From: Dehalococcoidia bacterium
GTDB taxonomy: Bacteria > Chloroflexota > Dehalococcoidia > UBA3495
DNA length: 9,061 nt
Assembly: GCA_002730485.1 (NCBI GenBank)
Contig: PCAH01000019.1
Span: forward strand, 1-9,061
Direction of reading: 5' to 3'
The notes under the pieces were generated by a model. The model saw nothing but the letters and a program-made list of their open reading frames with translations, did no database searches and was not told where the DNA came from. The translations under genes and the position numbers were made by a program. Every line of letters starts with the position of its first letter. Position 1 is the first letter of the stretch. Below, in pieces: positions 1-5,398 of this stretch.

Positions 1-148
1 CTTTTACAGGCCTTGGCGGCTCTGCCATCATCTTCTGAAACTCAATTGCATTTTCGAATGCCCCCTCTGCCTTAGAGAGGTCATATACGAAGAGGCCTGC
101 AGTGGGAACTCCGAGCGCAGTCAGTAAGAGTTTCTTTTTTCGAGTCAT
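1..148 (-). CDS. Partial small membrane-anchored protein (runs off the left edge)
   Basis: An open frame of 49 codons starts at ATG 148-146 and leaves the window without a stop. The N-terminus reads MTRKKKLLLTALGVPTAGLF and then VYDLSKAEGAFENAIEFQKM. Three lysines followed by a hydrophobic stretch of about 16 residues look like a signal anchor or short transmembrane helix, and the rest is polar and helical. The start lies one base after the TAA stop of the preceding gene, a spacing that suggests translational coupling, though no strong Shine-Dalgarno sequence is visible. It may be the next member of the cargo-type gene cluster, but it does not carry the leader motif of its neighbours. Family and function are not recognised. 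Confidence 0.55.
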   Translation of the reverse strand, partial: MTRKKKLLLTALGVPTAGLFVYDLSKAEGAFENAIEFQKMMAEPPRPVK

Positions 149-149
149 T

Positions 150-938
150 TTATCTGACTTTCTTTGCCTGGCGGACTGGCGCTGAAGTCTGTCGAAGAGC
201 AACACTCAGACGATGAATTCTTCTCAAGAGTCGTTTTTTTCGAAAAGACTCCACAGAAGTAGCCCCTACCAAGCCTGCAACGACCGAGGCTGGAATTGTG
301 CCTTTTTTCAGAACTGCTTTGCTGACGGCCGCTCCGATCACGGCGCCGCCAACCCCGCCCACAGCGTAGTTTTTATATGGGGATCTGCCGTAGTACTTCT
401 TGACCAAGCGGTTTCTTTCCCGGGTAAGCTCGGGATGGGTCATCCTGGAGACAGGCTTCTTCAGCCGAAATCTTGGAGGGCTCTCGGATGCCCTCTTCTT
501 GAGGCTTGTTCCTGCCGCCAAGCCATGACGGCTGTACTGCCGCCCCTCTTGCGTTGCCTGTCGTTTCTTTGCTTCCGCGGCACGCAGCTTGGCCTTTCCT
601 TCTCCAGTAGACTTCATCCGCTCAATCTTCTTCTTTGGCAGATAGACGCCCTTCCCGCCCTGGCCAGGCGTGTCCTTCCCGGAGTATTGCCACTTCTGCT
701 TGGACCACTTCTTGAGGGAGTTGGTCTTGCTGGTCGGCTTAGCACCGGAGTAGCCACCCCCACGCTTCTTGTAGAGCTGGGTAGCAAGCTGCATGGCGCG
801 TGCAGAGTGTTTTCCGCCCATGCGCGCCTTTGCGTCCCGCTTGGCCTGCTCCCACTTCGCAGGATCAGTCTTTGTTGCTGTCTGGGCAGCTGTCTTGTTC
901 ATCTGATCACTCAGAAATGCTCGAAGCATGATGTCCAC
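150..938 (-). CDS. DUF5872-like basic protein with C-terminal glycine-rich membrane segment
   Basis: The start is GTG (938-936), supported by a perfect AGGAGG at 945-950 with 6-base spacing. The 262-residue protein has three parts. Residues 1-17 (MDIMLRAFLSDQMNKTA) are a diverged copy of the leader on the four upstream genes. Residues of about 25-150 match, from memory, the DUF5872 pattern found in large DNA viruses and phages: a DPAKWEQAK start, KHSARAMQLATQLYKKRGGGY, then SLKKWSKQKW, and a later YLPKKKIERM plus a lysine/arginine-rich stretch. Residues of about 190-230 hold a GGVGGAVIGAAVSKAV glycine-zipper-like segment and a second hydrophobic stretch, followed by a very basic tail. No enzymatic motif is visible. 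A virion-associated or nucleic-acid-binding role is plausible but inferred. It is the last of five leader-bearing genes, 41 bases after the previous one. Confidence 0.7.
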   Translation of the reverse strand: MDIMLRAFLSDQMNKTAAQTATKTDPAKWEQAKRDAKARMGGKHSARAMQLATQLYKKRGGGYSGAKPTSKTNSLKKWSKQKWQYSGKDTPGQGGKGVYLPKKKIERMKSTGEGKAKLRAAEAKKRQATQEGRQYSRHGLAAGTSLKKRASESPPRFRLKKPVSRMTHPELTRERNRLVKKYYGRSPYKNYAVGGVGGAVIGAAVSKAVLKKGTIPASVVAGLVGATSVESFRKKRLLRRIHRLSVALRQTSAPVRQAKKVR

Positions 939-979
939 AGCAGACCTCCTGCACTTATTTTTATCAAAGAGTTTTGTGA

Positions 980-1306
980 TTAGCTCTTCTTCTTTTTCTT
1001 TCGCTTTCCGCCGACATACCGGCCACCCTTGTAGCCCCCAATAAGTCCTCCAGAGAGCATGCCGGTCCCAAGGATCGTTCGGAGCGCGATCTCTTGCTGA
1101 ATGGGGTTCCGTGCTAACGCAGCAGCTGCAAGGGCCGCCGGCAAAGCGACCACACCGCCAATAGTCTGGCCGATAGCGCCCCCACCAGCGCCGCCAAGCG
1201 CCCCCTTAAGACGATCCTCAGCAGAGAGAGCACCAATTGCTGTCGGGAGGATGAGTGCAATCTTCTCCAGCTCATCGTTGAAGGCACCCAGCATAATTTC
1301 GTTCAT
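980..1306 (-). CDS. Leader-tagged glycine-zipper protein with poly-lysine tail
   Basis: The 108-residue protein begins with the leader MNEIMLGAFNDELEKIA. The body is alanine/glycine-rich: GALGGAGGGAIGQTIGGVVA runs into an alanine-rich hydrophobic stretch, and a second segment follows (GTGMLSGGLIGGYKGGRYVGG). It ends in KRKKKKKS. Repeated G-x3-G spacing is typical of glycine-zipper membrane helices, so two membrane-inserting helices are likely. ATG 1306-1304 lies 8 bases after the upstream TAG stop. The Shine-Dalgarno is poor (AAAAAACC), so expression probably depends on coupling. It is small, basic and membrane-active in appearance, which would suit a protein injected with phage DNA, but that is inference. 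No named family is recognised. Confidence 0.75.
   Translation of the reverse strand: MNEIMLGAFNDELEKIALILPTAIGALSAEDRLKGALGGAGGGAIGQTIGGVVALPAALAAAALARNPIQQEIALRTILGTGMLSGGLIGGYKGGRYVGGKRKKKKKS
1256..1306 (-). repeat. Leader-coding DNA repeat, copy in the 980-1306 gene
   Basis: The first 17 codons match those of the 1315-1797 gene at 49 of 51 bases. Identity is lost at the next codon, where the two bodies diverge completely. This module encodes the shared leader peptide. Confidence 0.85.
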
Positions 1307-1314
1307 GGTTTTTT

Positions 1315-1797
1315 CTATAGCTTGTTGGGGCCGTCGAAAGCATGTCGAGCCGTGCTTCGATCAAGCACATTTCTCCGAAGATGCTGAAGGGTGTCGAGAT
1401 CGTCTGCGTGCTTCATAACCTTTTTGAGGCTCCCTGGATTTCCCAGGGAGGCTACTGGGGGCAGCGGCTTGAACCGCTTAGGCGGCAAGACTCCATTTAC
1501 AGGCACCCTCTTCATTGGCTCTTTTCCAGTGACCTTCTTTCTCGCCCTGTCTGTGATGAGTTCTGAAATCCTATCCATTTGCGCTTTGGTGGCTTCTGCC
1601 GCATCATCTGCTGCCGCTTCTGCGAACCCTCCTCGCTTCCTCAGCATGCGTATCGCTTCCTGCCTTTTGCCCAAGGCTCCCGCACCTGTGGACGTACTAA
1701 ATCGAGAGGCGTGGCCGATTGTACGCGCAATCCAGTCCGGAGACACTGCAATCTTCTCCAACTCATCGTTGAAGGCACCCATCATAATTTCGTTCAT
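1315..1797 (-). CDS. Leader-tagged hypothetical protein, paralog of the next gene upstream
   Basis: The 160-residue protein begins MNEIMMGAFNDELEKIAVSP. An in-frame GTG at 1806 would add three residues, but AGGTG at 1804-1808 sits 6 bases before ATG 1797-1795, and that start aligns with the other leader genes. The body is helical and charged, with a basic proline-rich middle (about residues 95-120). The C-terminal block GNPGSLKKVMKHADDLDTLQ is followed by RRNVL and AR.AF. It aligns along its length with the protein from 1807-2229: the leader, a GALGKRQEAI block, an AQM..I..L block and the C-terminal block. This makes the pair a tandem duplication. No known domain or catalytic motif is recognised. 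Confidence 0.75.
   Translation of the reverse strand: MNEIMMGAFNDELEKIAVSPDWIARTIGHASRFSTSTGAGALGKRQEAIRMLRKRGGFAEAAADDAAEATKAQMDRISELITDRARKKVTGKEPMKRVPVNGVLPPKRFKPLPPVASLGNPGSLKKVMKHADDLDTLQHLRRNVLDRSTARHAFDGPNKL
1747..1797 (-). repeat. Leader-coding DNA repeat, copy in the 1315-1797 gene
   Basis: This is the partner of the repeat at 1256-1306. Its two differences are CTG to ATG at codon 6 and CTG to TTG at codon 13. The genes at 1807-2229 and 2284-2640 carry more diverged copies at the same position, right at their start codons. Confidence 0.85.
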
Positions 1798-1806
1798 GAG
1801 ATGCAC

Positions 1807-2229
1807 CTATTTCGGGATGGGAAACGCATTGCGTCTTGCAAAGGGAGAGAGCACATTGCTCCGAATATCATCGAGCGTGTTGAGATCTTTTGCGTACTGA
1901 ATGGCTTTTGTCCGAGATTTTGGATTTCCAGATACTATGGGCGGACGAGTTTTCATTAAGTCCTGCTTGCGGCGGACAAGCCTCGCTATATTCGCCATTT
2001 GCGCATTGGTTCTCGTGTTCGCCTGTGCTGCCAGGTCCTTTCCGGCCGGCCCAAAGCCGCTCAATTCTTCAATTACTGCTTGCCTACGCCCCAAACCGCC
2101 GGTTCCTCTCATACCGCTCTGTAGAGCATGCCTGGGCACGGTCGAGCCGACCATGCTCTGAATGAAATTCGCAGACACTGCGATCTTCTCAAGCTCATCA
2201 TGGAAGGCGGTCATCATAATTTCATGCAT
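1807..2229 (-). CDS. Leader-tagged hypothetical protein, paralog of the downstream gene
   Basis: The 140-residue protein begins MHEIMMTAFHDELEKIAVSA. The start is ATG 2229-2227 with an AAGG Shine-Dalgarno sequence about 8 bases upstream. It shares with its downstream neighbour the leader, GGLGRRQAVIEELS (GALGKRQEAIRML in the neighbour), NAQMANIARLVRRK, and the C-terminal GNPKSRTKAIQYAKDLNTLD with RSNVL and ARRNAF. The neighbour has an extra proline-rich insertion of about 20 residues. The stop TAG overlaps the neighbour's Shine-Dalgarno sequence. The protein is basic and helical, with no membrane segment and no recognised family. A structural or DNA-associated role is a guess from composition and context. 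Confidence 0.75.
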   Translation of the reverse strand: MHEIMMTAFHDELEKIAVSANFIQSMVGSTVPRHALQSGMRGTGGLGRRQAVIEELSGFGPAGKDLAAQANTRTNAQMANIARLVRRKQDLMKTRPPIVSGNPKSRTKAIQYAKDLNTLDDIRSNVLSPFARRNAFPIPK

Positions 2230-2283
2230 TGGGTCTACCTTATTTGTTTGTCTGCAAGGAAAGAATCTGCATCCTGGCGTTCG

Positions 2284-2640
2284 TTAACCTAACAGGTCAA
2301 GGAATCCTGGCTGAGAAGGGTCGAACTCTGACGCTACAACCTTAGCTGCGCGTCTAGCCGCTGGGCTGGCGAGCGCAACCTGTGCGGCATTAGAAGTCCC
2401 CCTGACAACTGGATTTTTATAGCCAAAAGGCCGTGTGAGATTAAGTGTGCTATCGGGGTTTATATTGGTCTTGAGCCTTTTTCCATCTGGGCCCAACTTC
2501 ACCCACCCTCTGTTATTTAATCCCGTGACAAATGATCTTAGGCGCTTTCTTTTGAAGGCTCGTTCGGCAAGCCCAAAGGGTATGATGAAAGAAATCTTTT
2601 CTAATTCGTCATTAAAGGCACGAAGCATAATTTCGTTCAT
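2284..2640 (-). CDS. Leader-tagged basic hypothetical protein
   Basis: The 118-residue protein begins MNEIMLRAFNDELEKISFI, the copy closest to the leader consensus. The body is unlike the other leader genes. It has a basic patch (FKRKRLRSF), a GWVKLGPDGKRLKTNINPDS segment, and an alanine-rich helix (SNAAQVALASPAARRAAKVV) before a short acidic-aromatic end. No domain is recognised. ATG 2640-2638 is preceded by a moderate GGGCGGA sequence. This is the first gene of the leader cluster, lying 76 bases downstream of the preceding operon's last stop. A new promoter could sit in that gap, but I see no good -35/-10 pair there. Confidence 0.7.
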   Translation of the reverse strand: MNEIMLRAFNDELEKISFIIPFGLAERAFKRKRLRSFVTGLNNRGWVKLGPDGKRLKTNINPDSTLNLTRPFGYKNPVVRGTSNAAQVALASPAARRAAKVVASEFDPSQPGFLDLLG

Positions 2641-2716
2641 GGGTCCGCCCTACTGTGAAGTGTTCTTCTACATCTACCACACAATAGACTTTGTAGCTAA
2701 AGGACTTGCCCGGAGC

Positions 2717-2974
2717 TCACCTGTTTTTTAGCTGCGGCGGGGAATCCCAGCGGTCGCATCGAAGACAGCCTGTCCGACGCAGGAAAAGATTATCCTCGGG
2801 CTGAACAGTCTCTTTTCGATTTGGGCCGCACTGACAATGATCTCCGACCAAGATCACAGCACTGATAACGCTGCCGAGGTTGTAGGCGTCGAGGTAGCCA
2901 CGGCAGTACTCTTCCGAACCCGCCGCAATTTCTTTAAAACTACCCTCTACGAAGTGACCGACTTTTGCCCTCAT
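2717..2974 (-). CDS. Small four-cysteine protein, probable zinc binder
   Basis: The 85-residue protein starts at ATG 2974-2972, chosen because GGAGG lies 7 bases upstream and the start overlaps the previous stop as ATGA. A longer open frame exists upstream but lacks comparable support. C47-x-C49 and C70-x2-C73, separated by 20 residues, could form a tetrahedral zinc site. The N-terminal half (VGHFVEGSFKEIAAGSEEYC) appears helical, and a short hydrophobic strand (SVISAVILVG) lies between. No family is recognised. It is the last gene of the eight-gene operon. Phages commonly carry such small zinc proteins, often without known function. Confidence 0.65.
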   Translation of the reverse strand: MRAKVGHFVEGSFKEIAAGSEEYCRGYLDAYNLGSVISAVILVGDHCQCGPNRKETVQPEDNLFLRRTGCLRCDRWDSPPQLKNR

Positions 2975-3189
2975 GGCGCAGCCTCCAGCGCGGCGGAAAC
3001 ATTTCGACGAACAGCACCACACCGACTACAACGCTCGATAGGTAAGTCCTGTTGGCACGTCTCATCGTGGCCCGGAAGCGGGCAGTCGATGACCTTCCCA
3101 CGGTGCCAAATAGAGCAGAAATCGAGCCCTTCTACCTGCCACGCATGCCCAACAAGTCGGCACCACAGGCCCAGCACAAAAGCTTTCAT
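2971..3189 (-). CDS. Small cysteine/histidine-rich protein, DUF1660-like
   Basis: The 72-residue protein begins MKAFVLGLWCRLVGHAWQVE. The CRLxGHxW opening followed by a later C54-x2-C57-G (ERCSRCGAVRR) resembles the small DUF1660-type prophage proteins, which are thought to bind zinc; the match is from memory. Further cysteines and histidines (C25, C36, H41, C45) could complete a second site. It overlaps both neighbours by ATGA, at 3186-3189 upstream and 2971-2974 downstream, so it is part of a translationally coupled chain. A regulatory or structural zinc-finger role is possible, but no function is known. Confidence 0.65.
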   Translation of the reverse strand: MKAFVLGLWCRLVGHAWQVEGLDFCSIWHRGKVIDCPLPGHDETCQQDLPIERCSRCGAVRRNVSAALEAAP

Positions 3190-3803
3190 TCCTCACCCCC
3201 CGATGCAATCTCATCCAGGTCTTCTACTCCTTCAGGAAACTCCTCGTTGAAGTTAGCGTTCCACCAGCGCTTGCTCATAGCGAACCTCTCCATCTTCAGG
3301 GGTACAGTCTTGGTCGACCCGACATTGTAGATGTCGAGACAAGGGGAGGGGTTGATACTGACCACCCCACCAACTCGTTCAGGGGATAGCTGGAAATCTT
3401 TGAGGATTCCGACTTCTTTTCCGTCAACCAAGACGGTGGTTGTCGGCATGGGTACATCGGCGTGAGCCTGTATACCCGGCCATCCGGCCGGGTCATAGAA
3501 CCCGTTGCGCACGCGCCCTACTTGGCCCTCCGGATCGGCAGGCATCCCCAACTCCACCAGCGCCGCCCTCAGCATGGGACCCATCAGCTTGGATTTGTCA
3601 TCTCCCAGTAGTCTTTGGATTCTGGGGACATGTGCTTTGAGATCAAATGAGGGATGGTCCGCGCAGACGATGAGGTATCGCAGGAATCCCTCCTGCTCAT
3701 GCTGGCGCCGCAGTTGTGCGCTGATCTCGTCCCACGCCTCGTCGCGATCTTCAGGAGTCTCCGGCTCCGCAATGCGGCCAAGCAGTTTGTTGAGCCTACT
3801 CAT
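3186..3803 (-). CDS. Hypothetical two-domain phage protein
   Basis: The 205-residue protein starts at ATG 3803-3801, which overlaps the upstream stop (ATGA). The open frame extends 17 codons further upstream, but that extension only shadows the preceding gene. Residues 1-95 are helical and charged (MSRLNKLLGRIAEPETPEDR, then QLRRQHEQEGFLRYLIV). Residues of about 115-185 look like a beta-rich domain (TTTVLVDGKEVGILKDFQLS, then VGGVVSINPSPCLDIYNVGS and VPLKMERFAM). The end is acidic (EEFPEGVEDLDEIASGGEE). The first ten residues resemble those of the next upstream gene (MSNRINKLL), although the bodies differ. No family is recognised. Confidence 0.65.
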   Translation of the reverse strand: MSRLNKLLGRIAEPETPEDRDEAWDEISAQLRRQHEQEGFLRYLIVCADHPSFDLKAHVPRIQRLLGDDKSKLMGPMLRAALVELGMPADPEGQVGRVRNGFYDPAGWPGIQAHADVPMPTTTVLVDGKEVGILKDFQLSPERVGGVVSINPSPCLDIYNVGSTKTVPLKMERFAMSKRWWNANFNEEFPEGVEDLDEIASGGEE

Positions 3804-4141
3804 TCTTTTGGCCCCCCCTCTTTGCCCGTGATCTCCAGCACCTTGTCGGCCCACTCTCGATCGCTGCTCTTCTCCTTCTCGGTGAGGTCAGCGTAGGGAG
3901 TGTTGATCTGACGCCACCACCGCTCAAGAGACTTTTCCGCCCTGACCACGTCCGGGTGAAACCTTGGTCCGATCGCAAATCCCAGCTCAAGGACAGGAGC
4001 CAAGACCTCAAGCATGTGCTTTGTCCCGTGTGCCCACTGGTCATGCTCCAGTGCTGCGAGATCTTCTCGGATTGCACCCTGCGATGCGTCGAACCCGACT
4101 GCTTCAGCCACAGCAAGCAGCTTGTTGATACGGTTGCTCAT
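3800..4141 (-). CDS. LEHDQW-motif protein, copy 1 (longer N-terminus)
   Basis: The 113-residue protein starts at ATG 4141-4139, with GAGGAG 6 bases upstream. The core has IREDLAALEHDQWAHGTKHM early and RWWRQINTPYADLTEKEKSS followed by DREWADKVL late. This combination, an E-H-x-Q-W helix and then a PYxxLxExEKxSDR segment, recurs in small phage proteins. It loosely recalls the layout of RyR-type domains, but I hold that link only weakly. It is a clear paralog of the protein from 4167-4484, with conserved blocks at both ends and a divergent centre, and it has about 20 extra N-terminal residues (MSNRINKLLAVAEAVGFDAS). The function is unknown. Confidence 0.7.
   Translation of the reverse strand: MSNRINKLLAVAEAVGFDASQGAIREDLAALEHDQWAHGTKHMLEVLAPVLELGFAIGPRFHPDVVRAEKSLERWWRQINTPYADLTEKEKSSDREWADKVLEITGKEGGPKE
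4029..4069. repeat. Near-identical 41-base direct repeat, copy 1 (partner 4423-4463)
   Basis: Aligned with 4423-4463, 39 of 41 bases match, including an exact 25-base run. Weaker similarity continues to the left. The repeat encodes the LAALEHDQWAH block of the two paralogous genes. The very high DNA identity inside otherwise diverged genes indicates a recent duplication or gene conversion. Confidence 0.85.
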
Positions 4142-4166
4142 TCTCTACTCCTCTTCTGTTCCTGGG

Positions 4167-4484
4167 TCATTCCTCACCCCCTACTCGGCCTGGAGCCGCC
4201 TTCAGCGCGGCGAGCACCTTGTCTGCCCACTCCCTGTCCGAGTCCTTCTCAGCCTCAGAGAGCGCCTCATATGGGGTGTCTATCTGGCGTTTCCAGCGGA
4301 CGCTGGCTTCAATTGCCCTGATAGCCCTCCGGTCAGTCCAGCCGTGCTCTCCGGTCACGCTCGCCACCCCCCGGCCATAGGCCAGCAGTGGCTCCAGCAC
4401 CTCCAGCATGTACTTTGTCCAGTGTGCCCACTGATCGTGCTCCAGTGCTGCGAGATCTTCTCGTATGTCGTCTTTCTCCTTCAT
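4167..4484 (-). CDS. LEHDQW-motif protein, copy 2 (short N-terminus)
   Basis: The 105-residue protein starts at ATG 4484-4482, with GAGGAG 6 bases upstream, and overlaps the preceding small membrane gene as ATGA. It contains IREDLAALEHDQWAHWTKYM and the late block RQIDTPYEALSEAEKDSDRE WADKVL, matching the downstream copy almost residue for residue. The middle (about residues 35-60) differs and contains a GEHGWTDRRAIRAIE insertion. DNA identity in the N-terminal block is very high, pointing to a recent tandem duplication or gene conversion. A loose RyR-like layout is possible, but the function is unknown. Confidence 0.7.
   Translation of the reverse strand: MKEKDDIREDLAALEHDQWAHWTKYMLEVLEPLLAYGRGVASVTGEHGWTDRRAIRAIEASVRWKRQIDTPYEALSEAEKDSDREWADKVLAALKAAPGRVGGEE
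4423..4463. repeat. Near-identical 41-base direct repeat, copy 2 (partner 4029-4069)
   Basis: This is the second copy of the repeat, in the same orientation and 394 bases away. The two mismatches lie close together near the left third of the copy. It forms the LEHDQW coding block of the 4167-4484 gene. Confidence 0.85.
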
Positions 4485-4657
4485 TTCTCGCTCCTCTTTT
4501 GTTCCTTGGTCTGTTTCTCGATCGCCCGTGCCACTCGGTGTATCGACTCAGCGACATCCTTCAGCGCGTTGATTAGTCCTTGAGCGCCAAATCCAACGAT
4601 CAAGAATAGAGATGCTGCTGTGCAGGCGTCAAAGCCTATGTAAGCGTCAGGCCCCAT
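4481..4657 (-). CDS. 58-residue single-pass membrane protein
   Basis: This reading frame is short but well supported. ATG 4657-4655 lies 9 bases after the previous stop, with AGGGTGAG just upstream. The stop TGA (4483-4481) overlaps the next gene's start as ATGA, and the frame fills an otherwise empty 182-base gap. The protein opens with MGPDAYIGFDACTAASLFLI and VGFGAQGLIN. Residues of about 11-29 form one membrane helix, the short N-terminus is acidic and the C-terminus is basic and helical (RVARAIEKQTKEQKRSEK). By the positive-inside rule the topology would be N-out/C-in. Size and topology would fit a small holin-like or membrane-anchor protein, but no family match is claimed and no lysis gene is seen nearby. 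Confidence 0.7.
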   Translation of the reverse strand: MGPDAYIGFDACTAASLFLIVGFGAQGLINALKDVAESIHRVARAIEKQTKEQKRSEK

Positions 4658-4666
4658 GTCTCACCC

Positions 4667-4999
4667 TCACCAGTCACTGGCCTCGTCCTGCCCGAACACC
4701 TCAATCACTTCGCTGTCGCTCCACCTCAGACTGACACAGACAGTGATGTCTGGCCCCTCGTTGACATGGACCTTCACACGAGTGTCAAGATGCTCAAGCA
4801 GATGAGCCTTTACCTCTTCAGAAGTCGGAGCGTGTGCCTCCTCGTACTCCTTGACAGCGGCGTCGTAGGCTTTCTGCTCGTCCTCGTAGTAGTATTTGTT
4901 TGACCACTGACCGGTGTAGTCAGGGACCGCTTCGATGGCTCGGTCGAGTTCCGCCTTCGCCCTGAACAAGGCCAGCATGGCTTCTGCTCGTCTGCTCAT
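4667..4999 (-). CDS. Hypothetical protein with N-terminal helical hairpin
   Basis: The 110-residue protein starts at ATG 4999-4997, overlapping the upstream stop (ATGA), with GGGGGTGAGAG in front. Residues 1-55 look like two long helices (RRAEAMLALFRAKAELDRAI, then EDEQKAYDAAVKEYEEAHAP), which may form a coiled-coil hairpin. The second half (about 70-105) alternates hydrophobic and polar residues in a beta pattern (RVKVHVNEGPDITVCVSLRW). The overall charge is acidic. No family or active site is recognised. Confidence 0.65.
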   Translation of the reverse strand: MSRRAEAMLALFRAKAELDRAIEAVPDYTGQWSNKYYYEDEQKAYDAAVKEYEEAHAPTSEEVKAHLLEHLDTRVKVHVNEGPDITVCVSLRWSDSEVIEVFGQDEASDW

Positions 5000-5370
5000 C
5001 TCTCACCCCCGCTCTGAAGCGCCATAGCAAGAGCCTCCACCCTGCTGGGGAGGCGGGTCGCAACGCGATGACTCTCGTTTACACCAGTGTAAATCCAAAC
5101 CGACCAGACTCCGCCCGTCGTCCGCACTACATTCACGTCGTTGAGGATGCAGCCGTGAGCGTCAGCTACAACCTGCACGATGCCGCCGATTGTTGCAGGG
5201 TCGGTGAGGTCGGGCAGATCTCCTTCGAAGCATGAGTTGAACGTCGCTGCTTCCTCGTCGTCCTCGATTCTTCCCTCTGTGCCGTACGCTGGCGATGCCC
5301 AGCACATCCCCGGCACCCATCGCCAGCCGGGCTGCTTTGTGAAGAACTTCGCCAGATCTTCCTTGTTCAT
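4996..5370 (-). CDS. Small phage accessory protein, possibly of the ABA-sandwich type
   Basis: The start is ATG 5370-5368, giving 124 residues, because AAGGAG lies 6 bases upstream. The open frame extends eight codons further to a TTG without a good ribosome site. The protein begins MNKEDLAKFFTKQPGWRWVP. It has a PDLTDPATIGGIVQVVADAHG block, then VWSVWIYTG, and a final SRVEALAMALQS helix. This order (aromatic N-terminal strand, DLTDPAT helix, tryptophan-rich strand, terminal EAL helix) is like many small phage proteins annotated with an ABA-sandwich domain; the assignment is from memory and tentative. It is the first gene of the eight-gene operon behind the candidate promoter. Confidence 0.65.
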   Translation of the reverse strand: MNKEDLAKFFTKQPGWRWVPGMCWASPAYGTEGRIEDDEEAATFNSCFEGDLPDLTDPATIGGIVQVVADAHGCILNDVNVVRTTGGVWSVWIYTGVNESHRVATRLPSRVEALAMALQSGGER

Positions 5371-5398
5371 CTCTTTCTCCTTCTCTGTTCTCAACTTC

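Noticed and set aside
213..983. 256-codon plus-strand open frame opposite the DUF5872-like gene
   Set aside because: Its composition is cysteine/leucine-rich and low in plausibility, it has no ribosome site, and it is fully opposite a well-supported minus-strand gene.
1256..1306. T4-type prohead protease site in the leader
   Set aside because: The leader has no clear L/I-x-E site at its end, so cleavage is not claimed, only the conceptual parallel to targeting leaders.
1804..1806. GTG at 1806 as the start of the leader gene (adds MHL)
   Set aside because: The AGGTG ribosome site overlaps this codon and is correctly spaced for the ATG at 1797, which also aligns with the other leader genes.
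2689..2697. GCTACAAAG on the minus strand, shared with the candidate promoter at 5398-5406
   Set aside because: The nine-base match is suggestive, but there is no -35 or TG extension at the right distance here, so it is not called as a promoter.
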